Positions 46,149-55,648 of a stretch of 64,000 bases of DNA are shown one piece after another. The stretch's first letter is position 1, and every line of letters starts with the position of its first letter. The DNA lies in the NCBI RefSeq assembly GCF_001895045.1, contig NZ_BDAM01000001.1:496001-560000 (forward strand), in the 5' to 3' direction. The position numbers and the translations under genes were made by a program. Source of the DNA: Rhodococcus coprophilus NBRC 100603. GTDB taxonomy: Bacteria > Actinomycetota > Actinomycetes > Mycobacteriales > Mycobacteriaceae. A model generated the notes under the pieces. The model worked only from the letters and a program-made list of their open reading frames with translations, was not told the origin of the DNA and ran no database searches.

Positions 46149-46179
46149 AAGGTGGTGAACGAGTAAGGTGGTGAACGAG
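46149..46179 (+). repeat. 15-bp tandem direct repeat upstream of fadA
   Basis: AAGGTGGTGAACGAG occurs twice in a row with period 16 (46149-46163 and 46165-46179). Located about 190 nt before fadA in the only sizeable gap of the region. Candidate binding site for a regulator, or a local slippage duplication. Confidence 0.6.
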
Positions 46180-46246
46180 AACACACTGCTCACAGGCGTA
46201 TCCAGTTGAGGGTCCGGGCGCCTTCCGCGAAATCGGCGGTTGTAAG

Positions 46247-46260
46247 TTACTCGCCGGTAA
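46247..46260. promoter_or_regulatory. TTAC-N6-GTAA inverted repeat, candidate fadAB operator
   Basis: TTACTCGCCGGTAA, about 100 nt before the fadA start. This short AT-flanked symmetry resembles TetR-type sites upstream of lipid-degradation genes in related genera. Regulator not identified. Confidence 0.45.
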
Positions 46261-46362
46261 TGCCGATGTACGCTTGTGCGCGAGGCCGGTCACCGGAAGG
46301 TGGCCGCGCACTCCTCGCCACGGCACGTGTCGGCGAGTATCGCTCCATCAGGAGGAATCCGC

Positions 46363-47583
46363 GTGGCTCCCACCACCTCAACGCAACGCAACGTCGTCTT
46401 CGTCGACGGCATCCGCACTCCGTTCGGTAAGGCCGGGCCGAAGGGCATGTACGCCGAGACCCGTGCCGACGATCTGGTCGTCAAAGCGATCCGTGAACTG
46501 CTGCGCCGCAATCCGCAGCTCGATCCCGCCCGGGTCGACGAGGTGGCGGTCGCCGCCACCACACAGACCGGCGACCAGGGCCTGACCATCGGCCGCACGT
46601 CCGCGATCCTCGCGGGCCTGCCGGAAACCGTGCCGGGCTTCGCCATCGACCGCATGTGCGCAGGCGCCATGACGGCCGTGACCACCACCGCGTCCGGCAT
46701 CGGCTTCGGCCAGTACGACGTCGTCATCGCCGGCGGTGTCGAGCACATGGGCCGCCACCCGATGGGCGAGGGCGCAGACCCGAACCCGCGCTTCCTCGCC
46801 GACAAGCTGGTCGATCCGAGCGCGCTCGTCATGGGCAACACCGCCGAGAACCTGCACGACCGGTTCCCGAGCATCACCAAGGCTCGTACCGACGCCTACG
46901 CCGTGAACAGCCAGAACAAGTACGACGCCGCCAAGAAGGCCGGCTGGATCGCCGACACGCTCGTTCCCGTCGCGACCCGCTCCGCCACCGGCTGGGGTCT
47001 GGCCACCGAGGACGAGCCGCCCCGCCCGGGCACCACGATCGAAGATCTCGCGAAGCTCAAGACGCCGTTCCGCGCCGCGGGTCGTATCACCGCGGGCAAC
47101 GCAGCGGGTCTCAACGACGGCGCGACGGCCGCGATTCTCGCGGGCGAGGACACCGCCCGTGAGCTCGGCCTGCCCGTCGGCATGCGCATGGTCGGCTTCT
47201 CCTTCCAGGGCGTCGATCCCGCGGTCATGGGCATCGGTCCCGTCCCGGCCACCGAGAAGCTGCTCGCCCGCACCGGCCTGAGCATCGACGACATCGGACT
47301 GTTCGAGATCAACGAGGCGTTCGCCGTACAGGTGCTCGCGTTCCTCGAGCACTTCGGAATCGACGACGACGACCCGCGTGTCAACCAGTGGGGCGGTGCG
47401 ATCGCGTGCGGCCATCCGCTCGCCTCGTCGGGCGTCCGCCTGATGACCCAGCTGTCGCATCAGTTCGCACAGCATCCCGAGGTCCGCTACGGCCTGACGA
47501 CCATGTGCATCGGTCTCGGCATGGGCGGCACCGTGATCTGGGAGAACCCGAACCACGCCGATTACGAATCCGGAGCCGCATAA
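46363..47583 (+). CDS. fadA: acetyl-CoA acyltransferase (3-ketoacyl-CoA thiolase) FadA
   Basis: 406 aa thiolase, last step of beta-oxidation. Nucleophile Cys99 in IDRMCAGAMTAV, then FEINEAFAVQVLAF (His region), GGAIACGHPLASSG and the C-terminal TMCIGLGMGGTV cysteine motif. Start GTG 46363 has AGGAGGA about 6 nt upstream; the upstream frame extension is rejected. fadB follows by 2 nt, so the two subunits of a trifunctional-type complex are coupled. Confidence 0.95.
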   Translation: MAPTTSTQRNVVFVDGIRTPFGKAGPKGMYAETRADDLVVKAIRELLRRNPQLDPARVDEVAVAATTQTGDQGLTIGRTSAILAGLPETVPGFAIDRMCAGAMTAVTTTASGIGFGQYDVVIAGGVEHMGRHPMGEGADPNPRFLADKLVDPSALVMGNTAENLHDRFPSITKARTDAYAVNSQNKYDAAKKAGWIADTLVPVATRSATGWGLATEDEPPRPGTTIEDLAKLKTPFRAAGRITAGNAAGLNDGATAAILAGEDTARELGLPVGMRMVGFSFQGVDPAVMGIGPVPATEKLLARTGLSIDDIGLFEINEAFAVQVLAFLEHFGIDDDDPRVNQWGGAIACGHPLASSGVRLMTQLSHQFAQHPEVRYGLTTMCIGLGMGGTVIWENPNHADYESGAA

Positions 47584-47585
47584 CC

Positions 47586-49727
47586 ATGACATCGGACACC
47601 GCACACGGGGCGAACGACGCGACGGGGATCGCGTCCGCGTTCGCCGACGAAGTCGTCACCCACGCGTACACCAAACTGCTCTCCGTTCCCGGGATCGAGG
47701 GCCAGGTCGCCCTGATCACGCTCGACAACGGCTTCGACCACACCAAGCCGAACTCGTTCGGACCCGCGGGCCTGCTCGCCTTCGACAAGGCGCTGGACGA
47801 GGCGTTCGCGGCGAACCCTGCCGCGATCGCAGTCACCGGCAAGCCGTTCATCTTCGCGGCGGGCGCCGACCTGAAGGGCGTCCCCGCCGTCACGCAACGT
47901 GAGCAGGGCGTGGAGCTGGGTGCCCTGGGACACAACGTGTTCCGCCGCCTGCGCGACACCTCGATCCCCACCTTCGCCTTCGTCAACGGTCTGGCGCTCG
48001 GCGGCGGACTCGAGGTCGGACTGCACGCGCACTACCGCACGGTCGCCGACAACGTTCCGGCGCTCGGCCTGCCCGAGGTGATGCTCGGCCTGGTCCCCGG
48101 CTGGGGTGGCACGCAGCTTCTCCCGAACATCGTCGGCCCCGAGAATGCCGTCACGCTGATTCTCGAGAACCCGCTCAACAACGGCCGCACCATCAAGGCC
48201 AAGCAGGCCCAGGCGCTCGGTTACGCCGACGTCGTGCTCGCGTCGGCCGATTTCCTCGAGCAGTCGCTCGCGTGGGCGTCGAAGGTACTCGCCGGCGAGA
48301 TCGTGCCGGCGCGTCCGGAGATCGACCGCGGGGCCGGCTGGGACGCCGCCATGGCACGCGCCAAGGCGCTCGTCGCAGGGAAGACCCGCGGCTTCTCCCC
48401 CGCCGCCGAGCGTGCGATCGAGCTCCTCGAGCTCGCCCGCACCACCGACATCTCCGATCCCGAGTCGCTGAGCAAGGGCTTCGACGCCGAGACCGAGGCA
48501 CTCGCCGACCTGCTGATGTCCGACGAACTGCGTGCGGGACTGTACGCGTTCGATCTGGTCAACAAGCGCGCCAAGCGCCCCGCCGGCGCTCCGGACAAGT
48601 CCCTGGCCCGCAAGATCAGCGGAGTCGGCATCGTGGGCGCGGGCCTGATGGCCAGCCAGCTCGCGTTGCTGTTCCTCCGGCAGCTCAAAGTGCCGGTGAT
48701 CCTGACCGACATCGACCAGGATCGCATCGACAAGGGTGTCGGATACGTCCACACCGAGATCGACAAGCTTCAGGGCAAGGGCCGGTTGTCGCCCGACGCC
48801 GCGAACCGCCTCAAGGCGCTCGTCACCGGTTCGCTCGACAAGGCCGCATTCGCGAAGACCGACTTCGTGATCGAGGCCGTGTTCGAGAACATGGATGTCA
48901 AGAAGCAGGTGTTCAGCGAGCTCGAGCAGCACATCACGCCCGAGACGATCCTCGCGACGAACACTTCCTCGCTGTCGATCACCGAGATGGCGTCGGGTCT
49001 GCAGCATCCCGAGCGGGTCGTGGGATTCCACTTCTTCAACCCGGTCGCCGTGCTGCCCCTGCTCGAGGTCATCCGGGGCGAAAAGACCGACGACGCCACG
49101 CTGGCAACGGCATTCGCGACGGCCAAGTCGCTGAGGAAGTCCGCGGTGCTGTGCGGCGACAAGCCCGGTTTCGTCTTCAACCGCCTGGTCACCCGCACCC
49201 TCGGTGAGGTCATGACCGCGGTGGACGAAGGCACACCGTTCGAGGTCGCGGACAACGCCGTCGGTGCACTCGGCATGCCGATGTCACCGTTCACGTTGCT
49301 CGCACTCGTGGGTCCTGCCGTCGCACTGCACACCGGCGAGACCCTGCAGGCCGCATACCCCGGCCGGTTCGTCTCGTCGCCCGGCCTCGAGGCTCTCGTC
49401 GAGGCTCGCAAGCCCGGCGTGTGGTCGTACGCCGACGGGCAGCAGGTCGTCGACCCCGAAGTCGCCGCACTGTGGCCGCAGGGTGACTCGCCGTCCACCG
49501 CGGAGGAGGTGCTCGAGCGCACCCGCCGGGCGTTCGCGGAGGAGATCGCGATCATGCTCGACGAAGGTGTCGTCGCAGCACCCGAGGACATCGACCTCTG
49601 CCTGATCCTCGGTGGCGGCTTCGCGTTCTGGAACGGCGGAATCACGCCGTACCTGGACCGCACCGGCACGTCGGAGGCCGTCAACGGCAAGCGTTTCCTG
49701 GCTCCGGGCGTCGCCGACGTCGCGTAG
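47586..49727 (+). CDS. fadB: FadB: enoyl-CoA hydratase/3-hydroxyacyl-CoA dehydrogenase
   Basis: 713 aa multifunctional beta-oxidation subunit. N-terminal hydratase (about 25-220) with FIFAAGADLKGV and LALGGGLEVGLHAHYRTVAD carrying the oxyanion glycines and catalytic acids; dehydrogenase Rossmann domain from about 335 (KISGVGIVGAGLMASQLALL), NTSSLSITEMAS, and VVGFHFFNPVAVLPLLEVI with the catalytic His. Start ATG 47586, right after fadA. A strong hairpin terminator follows at 49755. Confidence 0.95.
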   Translation: MTSDTAHGANDATGIASAFADEVVTHAYTKLLSVPGIEGQVALITLDNGFDHTKPNSFGPAGLLAFDKALDEAFAANPAAIAVTGKPFIFAAGADLKGVPAVTQREQGVELGALGHNVFRRLRDTSIPTFAFVNGLALGGGLEVGLHAHYRTVADNVPALGLPEVMLGLVPGWGGTQLLPNIVGPENAVTLILENPLNNGRTIKAKQAQALGYADVVLASADFLEQSLAWASKVLAGEIVPARPEIDRGAGWDAAMARAKALVAGKTRGFSPAAERAIELLELARTTDISDPESLSKGFDAETEALADLLMSDELRAGLYAFDLVNKRAKRPAGAPDKSLARKISGVGIVGAGLMASQLALLFLRQLKVPVILTDIDQDRIDKGVGYVHTEIDKLQGKGRLSPDAANRLKALVTGSLDKAAFAKTDFVIEAVFENMDVKKQVFSELEQHITPETILATNTSSLSITEMASGLQHPERVVGFHFFNPVAVLPLLEVIRGEKTDDATLATAFATAKSLRKSAVLCGDKPGFVFNRLVTRTLGEVMTAVDEGTPFEVADNAVGALGMPMSPFTLLALVGPAVALHTGETLQAAYPGRFVSSPGLEALVEARKPGVWSYADGQQVVDPEVAALWPQGDSPSTAEEVLERTRRAFAEEIAIMLDEGVVAAPEDIDLCLILGGGFAFWNGGITPYLDRTGTSEAVNGKRFLAPGVADVA

Positions 49728-49754
49728 CACCGGTTGCGCTCGGCGCACCTGAAA

Positions 49755-49790
49755 AGAAGGCGTGCCGCCCCCTGGGGCGGCACGCCTTCT
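49755..49790 (+). terminator. terminator after fadAB
   Basis: 17-bp perfect inverted repeat (core GGCGTGCCGCCCC) with a minimal loop, 28 nt after the fadB stop. T-rich flank CTTCTTCGT on the plus strand and TTTT on the minus strand; likely works in both directions. Confidence 0.75.
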
Positions 49791-49910
49791 TCGTGTGAAG
49801 ATCGTCCCCCGCGACCCGCCTTCGGCGTAGTGTCCCCGATGAGCAGTGCCGTAGCTTTTCCGGCCGCGCAGCACCCTCCCGGGCGTTGCACACGTCAGCA
49901 GGAGCTTCCG

Positions 49911-51308
49911 ATGACGCAACCGTCAACCGCACACGCCGCCAAGGTCATCGCGGTCACCGTCGCCGCCGCAGTGGGCGGATTCCTGTTCGGGTTCGACAGC
50001 TCCGTCATCAACGGCGCAGTGGACTCGATCGAAGAGAATTTCGCGCTCAGCTCGTTCGTCACCGGGTTCGCCGTCGCGATCGCGTTGCTCGGCTGCGCGG
50101 TAGGTGCGTGGTTCGCGGGCCGGCTGGCCGATCGCTGGGGCCGCAAGCGAGTCATGGTGCTCGGCTCGATCCTGTTCGTGGTCTCGTCGGCCGGTTCCGG
50201 TCTCGCGTTCAGCGTCCCCGATCTCATGCTCTGGCGGGTTCTGGGCGGACTGGGCATCGGCATCGCGTCGGTCATCGCGCCGACCTACATCTCCGAGATC
50301 GCACCGGCCCGATACCGCGGCGGTCTCGCCTCGCTCCAGCAACTCGCCATCACCCTCGGCATCTTCGCCGCCCTGCTGTCCGACGCGGTGTTGCAGAATG
50401 CCGCAGGTGGCGCGTCGAACGACCTGTGGTGGGGGCTCGAGGCCTGGCGATGGATGTTCCTGGTGGGAATCGTCCCCGCTGCGGTGTACGGCATTCTCGC
50501 GGTGCTGATCCCCGAGTCGCCGCGATACCTGGTGGGGCAGGATCTAGACGAGGAAGCCGCCGAGGTCCTCGCCAACGTGACCGGTGAACTGGAACCGGAG
50601 CAACGGGTACGCGAAATCCGGCTGACCCTGCGACGCGATACGAAGGCCTCGTTCGGAGATATCCGGGGCCCGGTCTTCGGGTTGCAATCGATCGTGTGGG
50701 TCGGCATCACGATGGCGATCTTCCAGCAGTTCGTCGGCATCAACGCGATCTTCTACTACTCGACGACGCTGTGGAAATCGGTCGGATTCAGCGAGAACGA
50801 GTCGTTCACGACCTCGGTGATCACCGCACTGATCAACGTGGTGATGACCTTCGTGGCGATCCTGTTCGTGGACAAGATCGGCCGGCGGCCGCTCCTGATG
50901 GGCGGTTCCCTGGGGATGTTCGTCGGCCTGTTGCTGGCCGCGATCGCGTTCTCCCAAGCCGAGGGCTCGGGCGACGACGTGTCTCTGCCGGCACCGTGGG
51001 GTGCCGTCGCACTCGTCGGCGCGAACGCCTTCGTCATCTTCTTCGCCGCGACGTGGGGCCCCATCATGTGGGTCATGCTGGGCGAGATGTTCCCGAACCG
51101 TATGCGGGCAGTCGCCCTCGGTATCAGTACAGCCGCGAACTGGCTCGCGAATTTCACCGTGACCCTGGCCTTCCCGCCGCTGACGTCGACGGTGGGCCTG
51201 TGGTTCCTCTACGGATTGTTCGCGTTCTTCGCGTTGCTCTCGTACTTCTTCGTCAAGTCCAAGATCCCCGAGACCAAGGGTATGGAACTCGAGGACATGC
51301 AGTCCTGA
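49911..51308 (+). CDS. MFS sugar porter family transporter
   Basis: 465 aa, 12 membrane helices. Sugar-porter signatures: GFLFGFDSSVINGA in helix 1, RLADRWGRKRVM after helix 2, PESPRYLVGQ before the central loop, QQFVGINAIFYYS in helix 7, KIGRRPLLMGGS after helix 8 and PETKGMELEDM at the end. Likely a proton-coupled importer of a monosaccharide or polyol; substrate undetermined. Start ATG 49911 with AGGAG 6 nt upstream. Separated from fadB by a terminator, so independently transcribed. Convergent with dxs (21-bp gap). Confidence 0.9.
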   Translation: MTQPSTAHAAKVIAVTVAAAVGGFLFGFDSSVINGAVDSIEENFALSSFVTGFAVAIALLGCAVGAWFAGRLADRWGRKRVMVLGSILFVVSSAGSGLAFSVPDLMLWRVLGGLGIGIASVIAPTYISEIAPARYRGGLASLQQLAITLGIFAALLSDAVLQNAAGGASNDLWWGLEAWRWMFLVGIVPAAVYGILAVLIPESPRYLVGQDLDEEAAEVLANVTGELEPEQRVREIRLTLRRDTKASFGDIRGPVFGLQSIVWVGITMAIFQQFVGINAIFYYSTTLWKSVGFSENESFTTSVITALINVVMTFVAILFVDKIGRRPLLMGGSLGMFVGLLLAAIAFSQAEGSGDDVSLPAPWGAVALVGANAFVIFFAATWGPIMWVMLGEMFPNRMRAVALGISTAANWLANFTVTLAFPPLTSTVGLWFLYGLFAFFALLSYFFVKSKIPETKGMELEDMQS

Positions 51309-51329
51309 CCCCCCGGGAGGGACGGGCAC

Positions 51330-53294
51330 TCAGCCGACCTCCCGTTCGAGGTCCGTCTCGGCGTCGTCGGGTGCGCTCCCCGTTCCGCCCGCCGGCGCGG
51401 TGTCGATGGAGCGCGGTACCGCAGCCCAGCCGGAGATGCGACGCACCACATCCTCCACGGTCAAACCGAGATCCTTGTGGATCTCGGACCGGGACGCATG
51501 GTCGAGGAAGCGCTGCGGAACACCGAGTGCGCGCAGCGGAATGTCGATGTCGCGGTCCCGGAGCGCAGCCGCGACAGCCGAACCGACGCCGCCGTGCACG
51601 CCGCTGTCCTCGAGGGTGACGACGAGCCGGAAGTCGCGTGCCAGCGCCGGAATCGATTCCGGGACGGGCAGCACCCAGCGCGGATCCACGACCGCCACCT
51701 CGACGCCCTGTTCCGCCAGCTCGGCCGCCGCGTCGAGCGCGAGTCTGACGAATGCTCCGACCGCAACGATGAGCACGTCCCCGGAACGCCCCTCGGGCAT
51801 GCGCAGGACGTCGACGATCCCGTCGATACGCTCGACGGCCGGAATGTCCTCCCCGACCGACCCTTTCGGAAAGCGCAGCACCGTGGGGCCGTCGGCGACG
51901 TCGAGCGCCTCGGAGAGTTCCTCCCGCAACGTCGCAGCGTCACGCGGTGCGGCGACGCGAATACCCGGCACGATTCCCAGCAACGAGAAGTCCCACATCC
52001 CGTTGTGGCTCGCGCCGTCGGAGCCGGTCACTCCCGCGCGGTCGAGCACCATCGTGACGGGCTGTTTCAGCAATGCCACGTCCATGAGCAACTGGTCGAA
52101 CGCGCGGTTGAGGAATGTCGAATACACGGCGACGACGGGATGCAGCCCGCCGAGCGCGAGCCCGGCTGCCGATGTCACGGCGTGCTGCTCGGCGATGCCC
52201 ACATCGAAGGTGCGCTCGGGGAACCGCTCTGCGAACTTCGCGAGCCCGGTGGGGCCGGGCATCGCCGCGGTGATGGCGACGACGTCGTTGCGCCCTTCGG
52301 CCTGGGCGATCAGTTCCTCGGAGAACACAGACGTCCAGTCCGGTGACGACGACGAGGACGTGGCCAGACCGGTGCGCGGGTCCATCACTCCGGTGGCATG
52401 CATCAGATCCGCCAAATGGTTCTCCGCCGGTGCGTAGCCCGCTCCCTTGCGGGTGACCGCGTGCACGATGACCGGCCCGCCGTAGGCCTTGGCGCGCCGC
52501 AGGGCCGCTTCCATGGCCGGTTCGTCATGGCCGTCCACCGGGCCGAGGTACTTGATCCCGAGATCGGTGAACAGGACCTGCGGGCTGACGGCATCCTTGA
52601 CGCCGGCCTTCATCCCGTGGAGAACCGAGTATGCGGCCGAACCGACCCACGGAACACCCTTGACCATCCGTCGGCTGTTGTCGAGCGCCCGCTCGTACCC
52701 GGGCTTGAGGCGGAGCACCGCGAGGCGATCTGCGAGTCCGCCGATCGTCGGCGCGTAGGAACGGCCGTTGTCGTTGACCACGATCACGAGGGAACGCTCG
52801 GCACCGGCGGCGATGTTGTTGAGCGCCTCCCAGCACATCCCGCCGGTGAGCGCACCGTCGCCGACGACGGCAACCACGGTGCGGTCGCGTTCCTCGGTCA
52901 GCGCGAAGGCCTTCGCGAGCCCGTCGGCGTAGGACAGTGCTGCCGACGCGTGCGACGACTCGATCCAGTCGTGCTCGCTCTCCGAGCGGGACGGGTATCC
53001 CGACAGCCCGCCGCGCTGGCGGAGGGTGTCGAACCGGTCCCTGCGACCGGTGAGGATCTTGTGCACGTAGGCCTGATGGCCGGTGTCGAAGAGGATCGGG
53101 TCGCGAGGCGAGTCGAAGACCCGATGGAGCGCGATGGTCAGCTCCACGACACCGAGATTGGGCCCGAGGTGTCCCCCGGTCGCAGCTACCTTCTCGACCA
53201 GAAAATTACGGACTTCCCCCGCGAGCTGCGTGATCTCGGTGGGGGTCAACCGACGAAGATCGTCGGGGGACTGTATGCGGGACAAGACACCCAC
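51330..53294 (-). CDS. dxs: 1-deoxy-D-xylulose-5-phosphate synthase
   Basis: 654 aa thiamine-diphosphate enzyme, first step of the MEP isoprenoid pathway, condensing pyruvate and glyceraldehyde 3-phosphate. Seen: [18 protein letters not shown] (about 35), [11 protein letters not shown], the ThDP motif [18 protein letters not shown] (about 148), and transketolase-type [20 protein letters not shown]. Start GTG 53294; a TTG three codons later is an alternative. The C-terminal about 25 residues are an acidic variable tail. Confidence 0.95.
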   Translation of the reverse strand: MGVLSRIQSPDDLRRLTPTEITQLAGEVRNFLVEKVAATGGHLGPNLGVVELTIALHRVFDSPRDPILFDTGHQAYVHKILTGRRDRFDTLRQRGGLSGYPSRSESEHDWIESSHASAALSYADGLAKAFALTEERDRTVVAVVGDGALTGGMCWEALNNIAAGAERSLVIVVNDNGRSYAPTIGGLADRLAVLRLKPGYERALDNSRRMVKGVPWVGSAAYSVLHGMKAGVKDAVSPQVLFTDLGIKYLGPVDGHDEPAMEAALRRAKAYGGPVIVHAVTRKGAGYAPAENHLADLMHATGVMDPRTGLATSSSSSPDWTSVFSEELIAQAEGRNDVVAITAAMPGPTGLAKFAERFPERTFDVGIAEQHAVTSAAGLALGGLHPVVAVYSTFLNRAFDQLLMDVALLKQPVTMVLDRAGVTGSDGASHNGMWDFSLLGIVPGIRVAAPRDAATLREELSEALDVADGPTVLRFPKGSVGEDIPAVERIDGIVDVLRMPEGRSGDVLIVAVGAFVRLALDAAAELAEQGVEVAVVDPRWVLPVPESIPALARDFRLVVTLEDSGVHGGVGSAVAAALRDRDIDIPLRALGVPQRFLDHASRSEIHKDLGLTVEDVVRRISGWAAVPRSIDTAPAGGTGSAPDDAETDLEREVG

Positions 53295-53398
53295 CTGGAG
53301 AAACTCCCTCCGGCTCGGGATTCGCGCGTGGCCGCGCGAGTAAGTGAACCCAGTCTACGGAGCGATCGCGACTAGGGGGTGAGCGCACTCCGTAGACA

Positions 53399-53437
53399 CG
53401 GGGCCCGAAGTCGTGGTCGTCACGACATCGGGCCCCG
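53399..53437. terminator. strong hairpin downstream of MFS efflux gene
   Basis: CGGGGCCCGA/TCGGGCCCCG (10 bp) continued by GTCGTG/CACGAC after a single A-A mismatch, loop GTCGT. It lies 14 nt past the stop of the leftward marR-MFS operon and before dxs. No T-tract; called a terminator by position and stability. Confidence 0.6.
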
Positions 53438-53450
53438 CCGGAGACCTACG

Positions 53451-55058
53451 TCACACGTCTGCCGATTCCTTCCGATCCGCGTCACCGGATGGCTCCTCGA
53501 CGAGATCGATGGTGGTGCGGAGCGCCCTGTTGGGGATGACCGCGACCGCGATCAGAGTGATCACCGCGAAGCCTGCGGCGACGACGAAGAGGGTGCCCGT
53601 GGCGTCACCGTAGGCGTGCTGCACGACCTCGACGACGGGCGCGGGAAGTGCCGTCATGTCGAGGCTGCCGCCTCCGCCGGCGCCGGGGTCGATCCCTAGC
53701 TGCGCGAAACCTTCGGCCGAGATCGTCGCGACGCGCGAGGCCAGGATGGATCCCAGGACGGACACGCCGATGGCGCCGCCGAACGTCCGGAAGAACGCCA
53801 CCGAGCTACTCGCCGCACCGATGTTGCGGACACTGACGATGTTCTGGACCGCGAGCACGAGGTTCTGCATCAGCATGCCCGTACCGAGACCGACGATCGC
53901 GATGTAGCCGCTGATGACGATCAGCGAGGTGGTGTGGTCGATGGTGCCGAGCAGTGCGAATCCGGCCAGCTGCAGGACCGCGCCTCCGATGAGGAAGCCC
54001 TTCCACTTGCCGAACCGGGTGATCAGCTGACCCGAGAGCATCGAGGACACCAGGGTGCCCACAACCATCGGGATGGTCAGCAGGCCGGCCTCCGTGGGGC
54101 TGTATCCGCGCGCGGTCTGGAAGTACTGACCGAGGAATGTGGTGGCACCGAACAGGCCGACACCGACGGCGACGGACGCGATAATCGCCAGCGCGGTGGT
54201 GCGTTCGGTGACGATCTTCGGCGGGATGATGGGATCGGCGACCTTCGTCTCGACGATGATGGTCGCGACGAGCAGCAGGATTCCACCGCCGACGTACAGC
54301 GCCGACTCGGTGGAGATCCAGTCGTAGTACCCGGCCTTTCCGGCGAAGGACACCCAGACGAGCAGGACGCTCACGGCAGCGGTGATGAGAGTCGCGCCGA
54401 GCCAGTCGATATTGACGTTCTGCTTGCGGACCGTCTCGATGTGGAGGGTGCGCTGGAGCAGGACGAGCGCGACGACGGCGATCGGGACGCACACGTAGAA
54501 GCACCAACGCCAGCCGAGGGTGTCGACGATGACGCCGCCGAGGACGGGTCCGCCCGACATCGCGACGGCCATGACGGCGCCCATGTAGCCGGAATAGCGG
54601 CCGCGTTCACGCGGCGGGATGATGCTGCCGATGATCGCCATGACGAGGGCGGTCAGTCCGCCCATACCGATGCCCTGCACCACACGCGCAGCGAGCAGGA
54701 TGGGCACGTTCTGCGCGATGCCGGCCAGCACCGATCCGACGACGAACACCAGAATCGAGAGCTGGACAAGAAGTTTCTTGTTGAACAGGTCGGCGAACTT
54801 GCCCCAGATCGGGGTGGACGCCGCATTCGCGAGCAGAGCGGTGGTGATCACCCACGCGTACTGAGTCTGCGTGCCCTTCAGGTCCGCGATGATGGTCGGC
54901 AGTGCCGTCGAGACGATGGTGCTGCTCAGCAACGCGGTGAAGAGGGCGGCGAGCAGGCCGGAGAGAACGACCAGGATCTCCCGGTGGGTCATCGGCGCGT
55001 CGGCCGCTGCATCGGAACCTGGCGGAAGCGCCCCGGTCCTCGAGTCGGTGGTGGTCAT
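53451..55058 (-). CDS. DHA2 (EmrB/QacA-type) MFS multidrug efflux transporter
   Basis: 535 aa, 14 predicted helices. DHA2 features: LLSSTIVSTALPTIIADLKG in helix 1, WGKFADLFNKKLL motif A, VVQGIGMGGLTALVMAIIGS and GPVLGGVIVDTLGWRWCFYV (motif C). Likely proton-driven export of toxic organic compounds. Start ATG 55058 has AAGGA 8 nt upstream and overlaps the marR stop (ATGA), so it is expressed and regulated with that repressor. Substrate unknown. Confidence 0.9.
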   Translation of the reverse strand: MTTTDSRTGALPPGSDAAADAPMTHREILVVLSGLLAALFTALLSSTIVSTALPTIIADLKGTQTQYAWVITTALLANAASTPIWGKFADLFNKKLLVQLSILVFVVGSVLAGIAQNVPILLAARVVQGIGMGGLTALVMAIIGSIIPPRERGRYSGYMGAVMAVAMSGGPVLGGVIVDTLGWRWCFYVCVPIAVVALVLLQRTLHIETVRKQNVNIDWLGATLITAAVSVLLVWVSFAGKAGYYDWISTESALYVGGGILLLVATIIVETKVADPIIPPKIVTERTTALAIIASVAVGVGLFGATTFLGQYFQTARGYSPTEAGLLTIPMVVGTLVSSMLSGQLITRFGKWKGFLIGGAVLQLAGFALLGTIDHTTSLIVISGYIAIVGLGTGMLMQNLVLAVQNIVSVRNIGAASSSVAFFRTFGGAIGVSVLGSILASRVATISAEGFAQLGIDPGAGGGGSLDMTALPAPVVEVVQHAYGDATGTLFVVAAGFAVITLIAVAVIPNRALRTTIDLVEEPSGDADRKESADV

Positions 55059-55519
55059 GAAAAGTTCCTTTGGGCTGTGGCTGTAGCTATCGGAAGCAGC
55101 GAAGCGTTCAGACGACGCAGGACTTCGATCGCGTCGGCAGCCTGCTCTTGGTCCCAGTCGGTGAGTTCGGCGGACAGTCGCTCGGTGCGCCGTCCGCGGA
55201 CGGATTCGAGAACTTCCAGTCCCTGGGGCGTACATCTGACGATGTGTGCTCGCTTGTCGCCGGGATCCGGGTGCCTTTCGACGAGGCCTCGCTCCACGAG
55301 TTCGCCGATCTGCCGGCTGAGCGACGACTGGCTGACGCACATCTCCGCGGCGAGTTCGCTGGGGCGACACGCCCCCGCGCGTGCGAGGAGGATCAGCACC
55401 CCGACGAGCGCGTTGGGAAGTACCTCGGTCTCGCTGTGTGCGATGGCCGAGCGCATCGTCCTACCCAGCAGAAAGATCGCGTCTACGAGCTCGTGCGCTG
55501 TCTCGGCCCGAACGGACAC
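55055..55519 (-). CDS. MarR-family transcriptional regulator
   Basis: 154 aa. Winged helix-turn-helix: CRPSELAAEMCVSQSSLSRQ (about 53-72) then wing GLVERHPDPGDKRAHIVRCT. Start GTG 55519 is selected by GGAGG 5 nt upstream; a GTG two codons earlier overlaps that site. It is translationally coupled to the efflux gene and is most likely its repressor. A 47-bp concentric palindrome immediately upstream (55543-55589) is the obvious operator, so autoregulation is expected. Confidence 0.9.
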   Translation of the reverse strand: MSVRAETAHELVDAIFLLGRTMRSAIAHSETEVLPNALVGVLILLARAGACRPSELAAEMCVSQSSLSRQIGELVERGLVERHPDPGDKRAHIVRCTPQGLEVLESVRGRRTERLSAELTDWDQEQAADAIEVLRRLNASLLPIATATAQRNFS

Positions 55520-55542
55520 GAGCACCTCCGAAGACGAATTAG

Positions 55543-55589
55543 TTGGTTACAACATGCAACTATAACAGATAGTTGCTTGCGGTAACCAA
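55543..55589. promoter_or_regulatory. MarR operator: two concentric inverted repeats
   Basis: GCAACTAT-AACAG-ATAGTTGC (55556-55576) is nested within TTGGTTAC...GTAACCAA (55543-55550 and 55582-55589); both share the same centre (55566). AT-rich compared with surroundings. On the minus strand TATAGT (complement of 55559-55564) could be the -10 of marR, so a bound regulator would block transcription. Confidence 0.75.
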
Positions 55590-55648
55590 ATACTTCGCAA
55601 TCCGGACGTACTTCGCGCCGTCGGCCCGGCTTCCCTGGCCTCCCCAGC

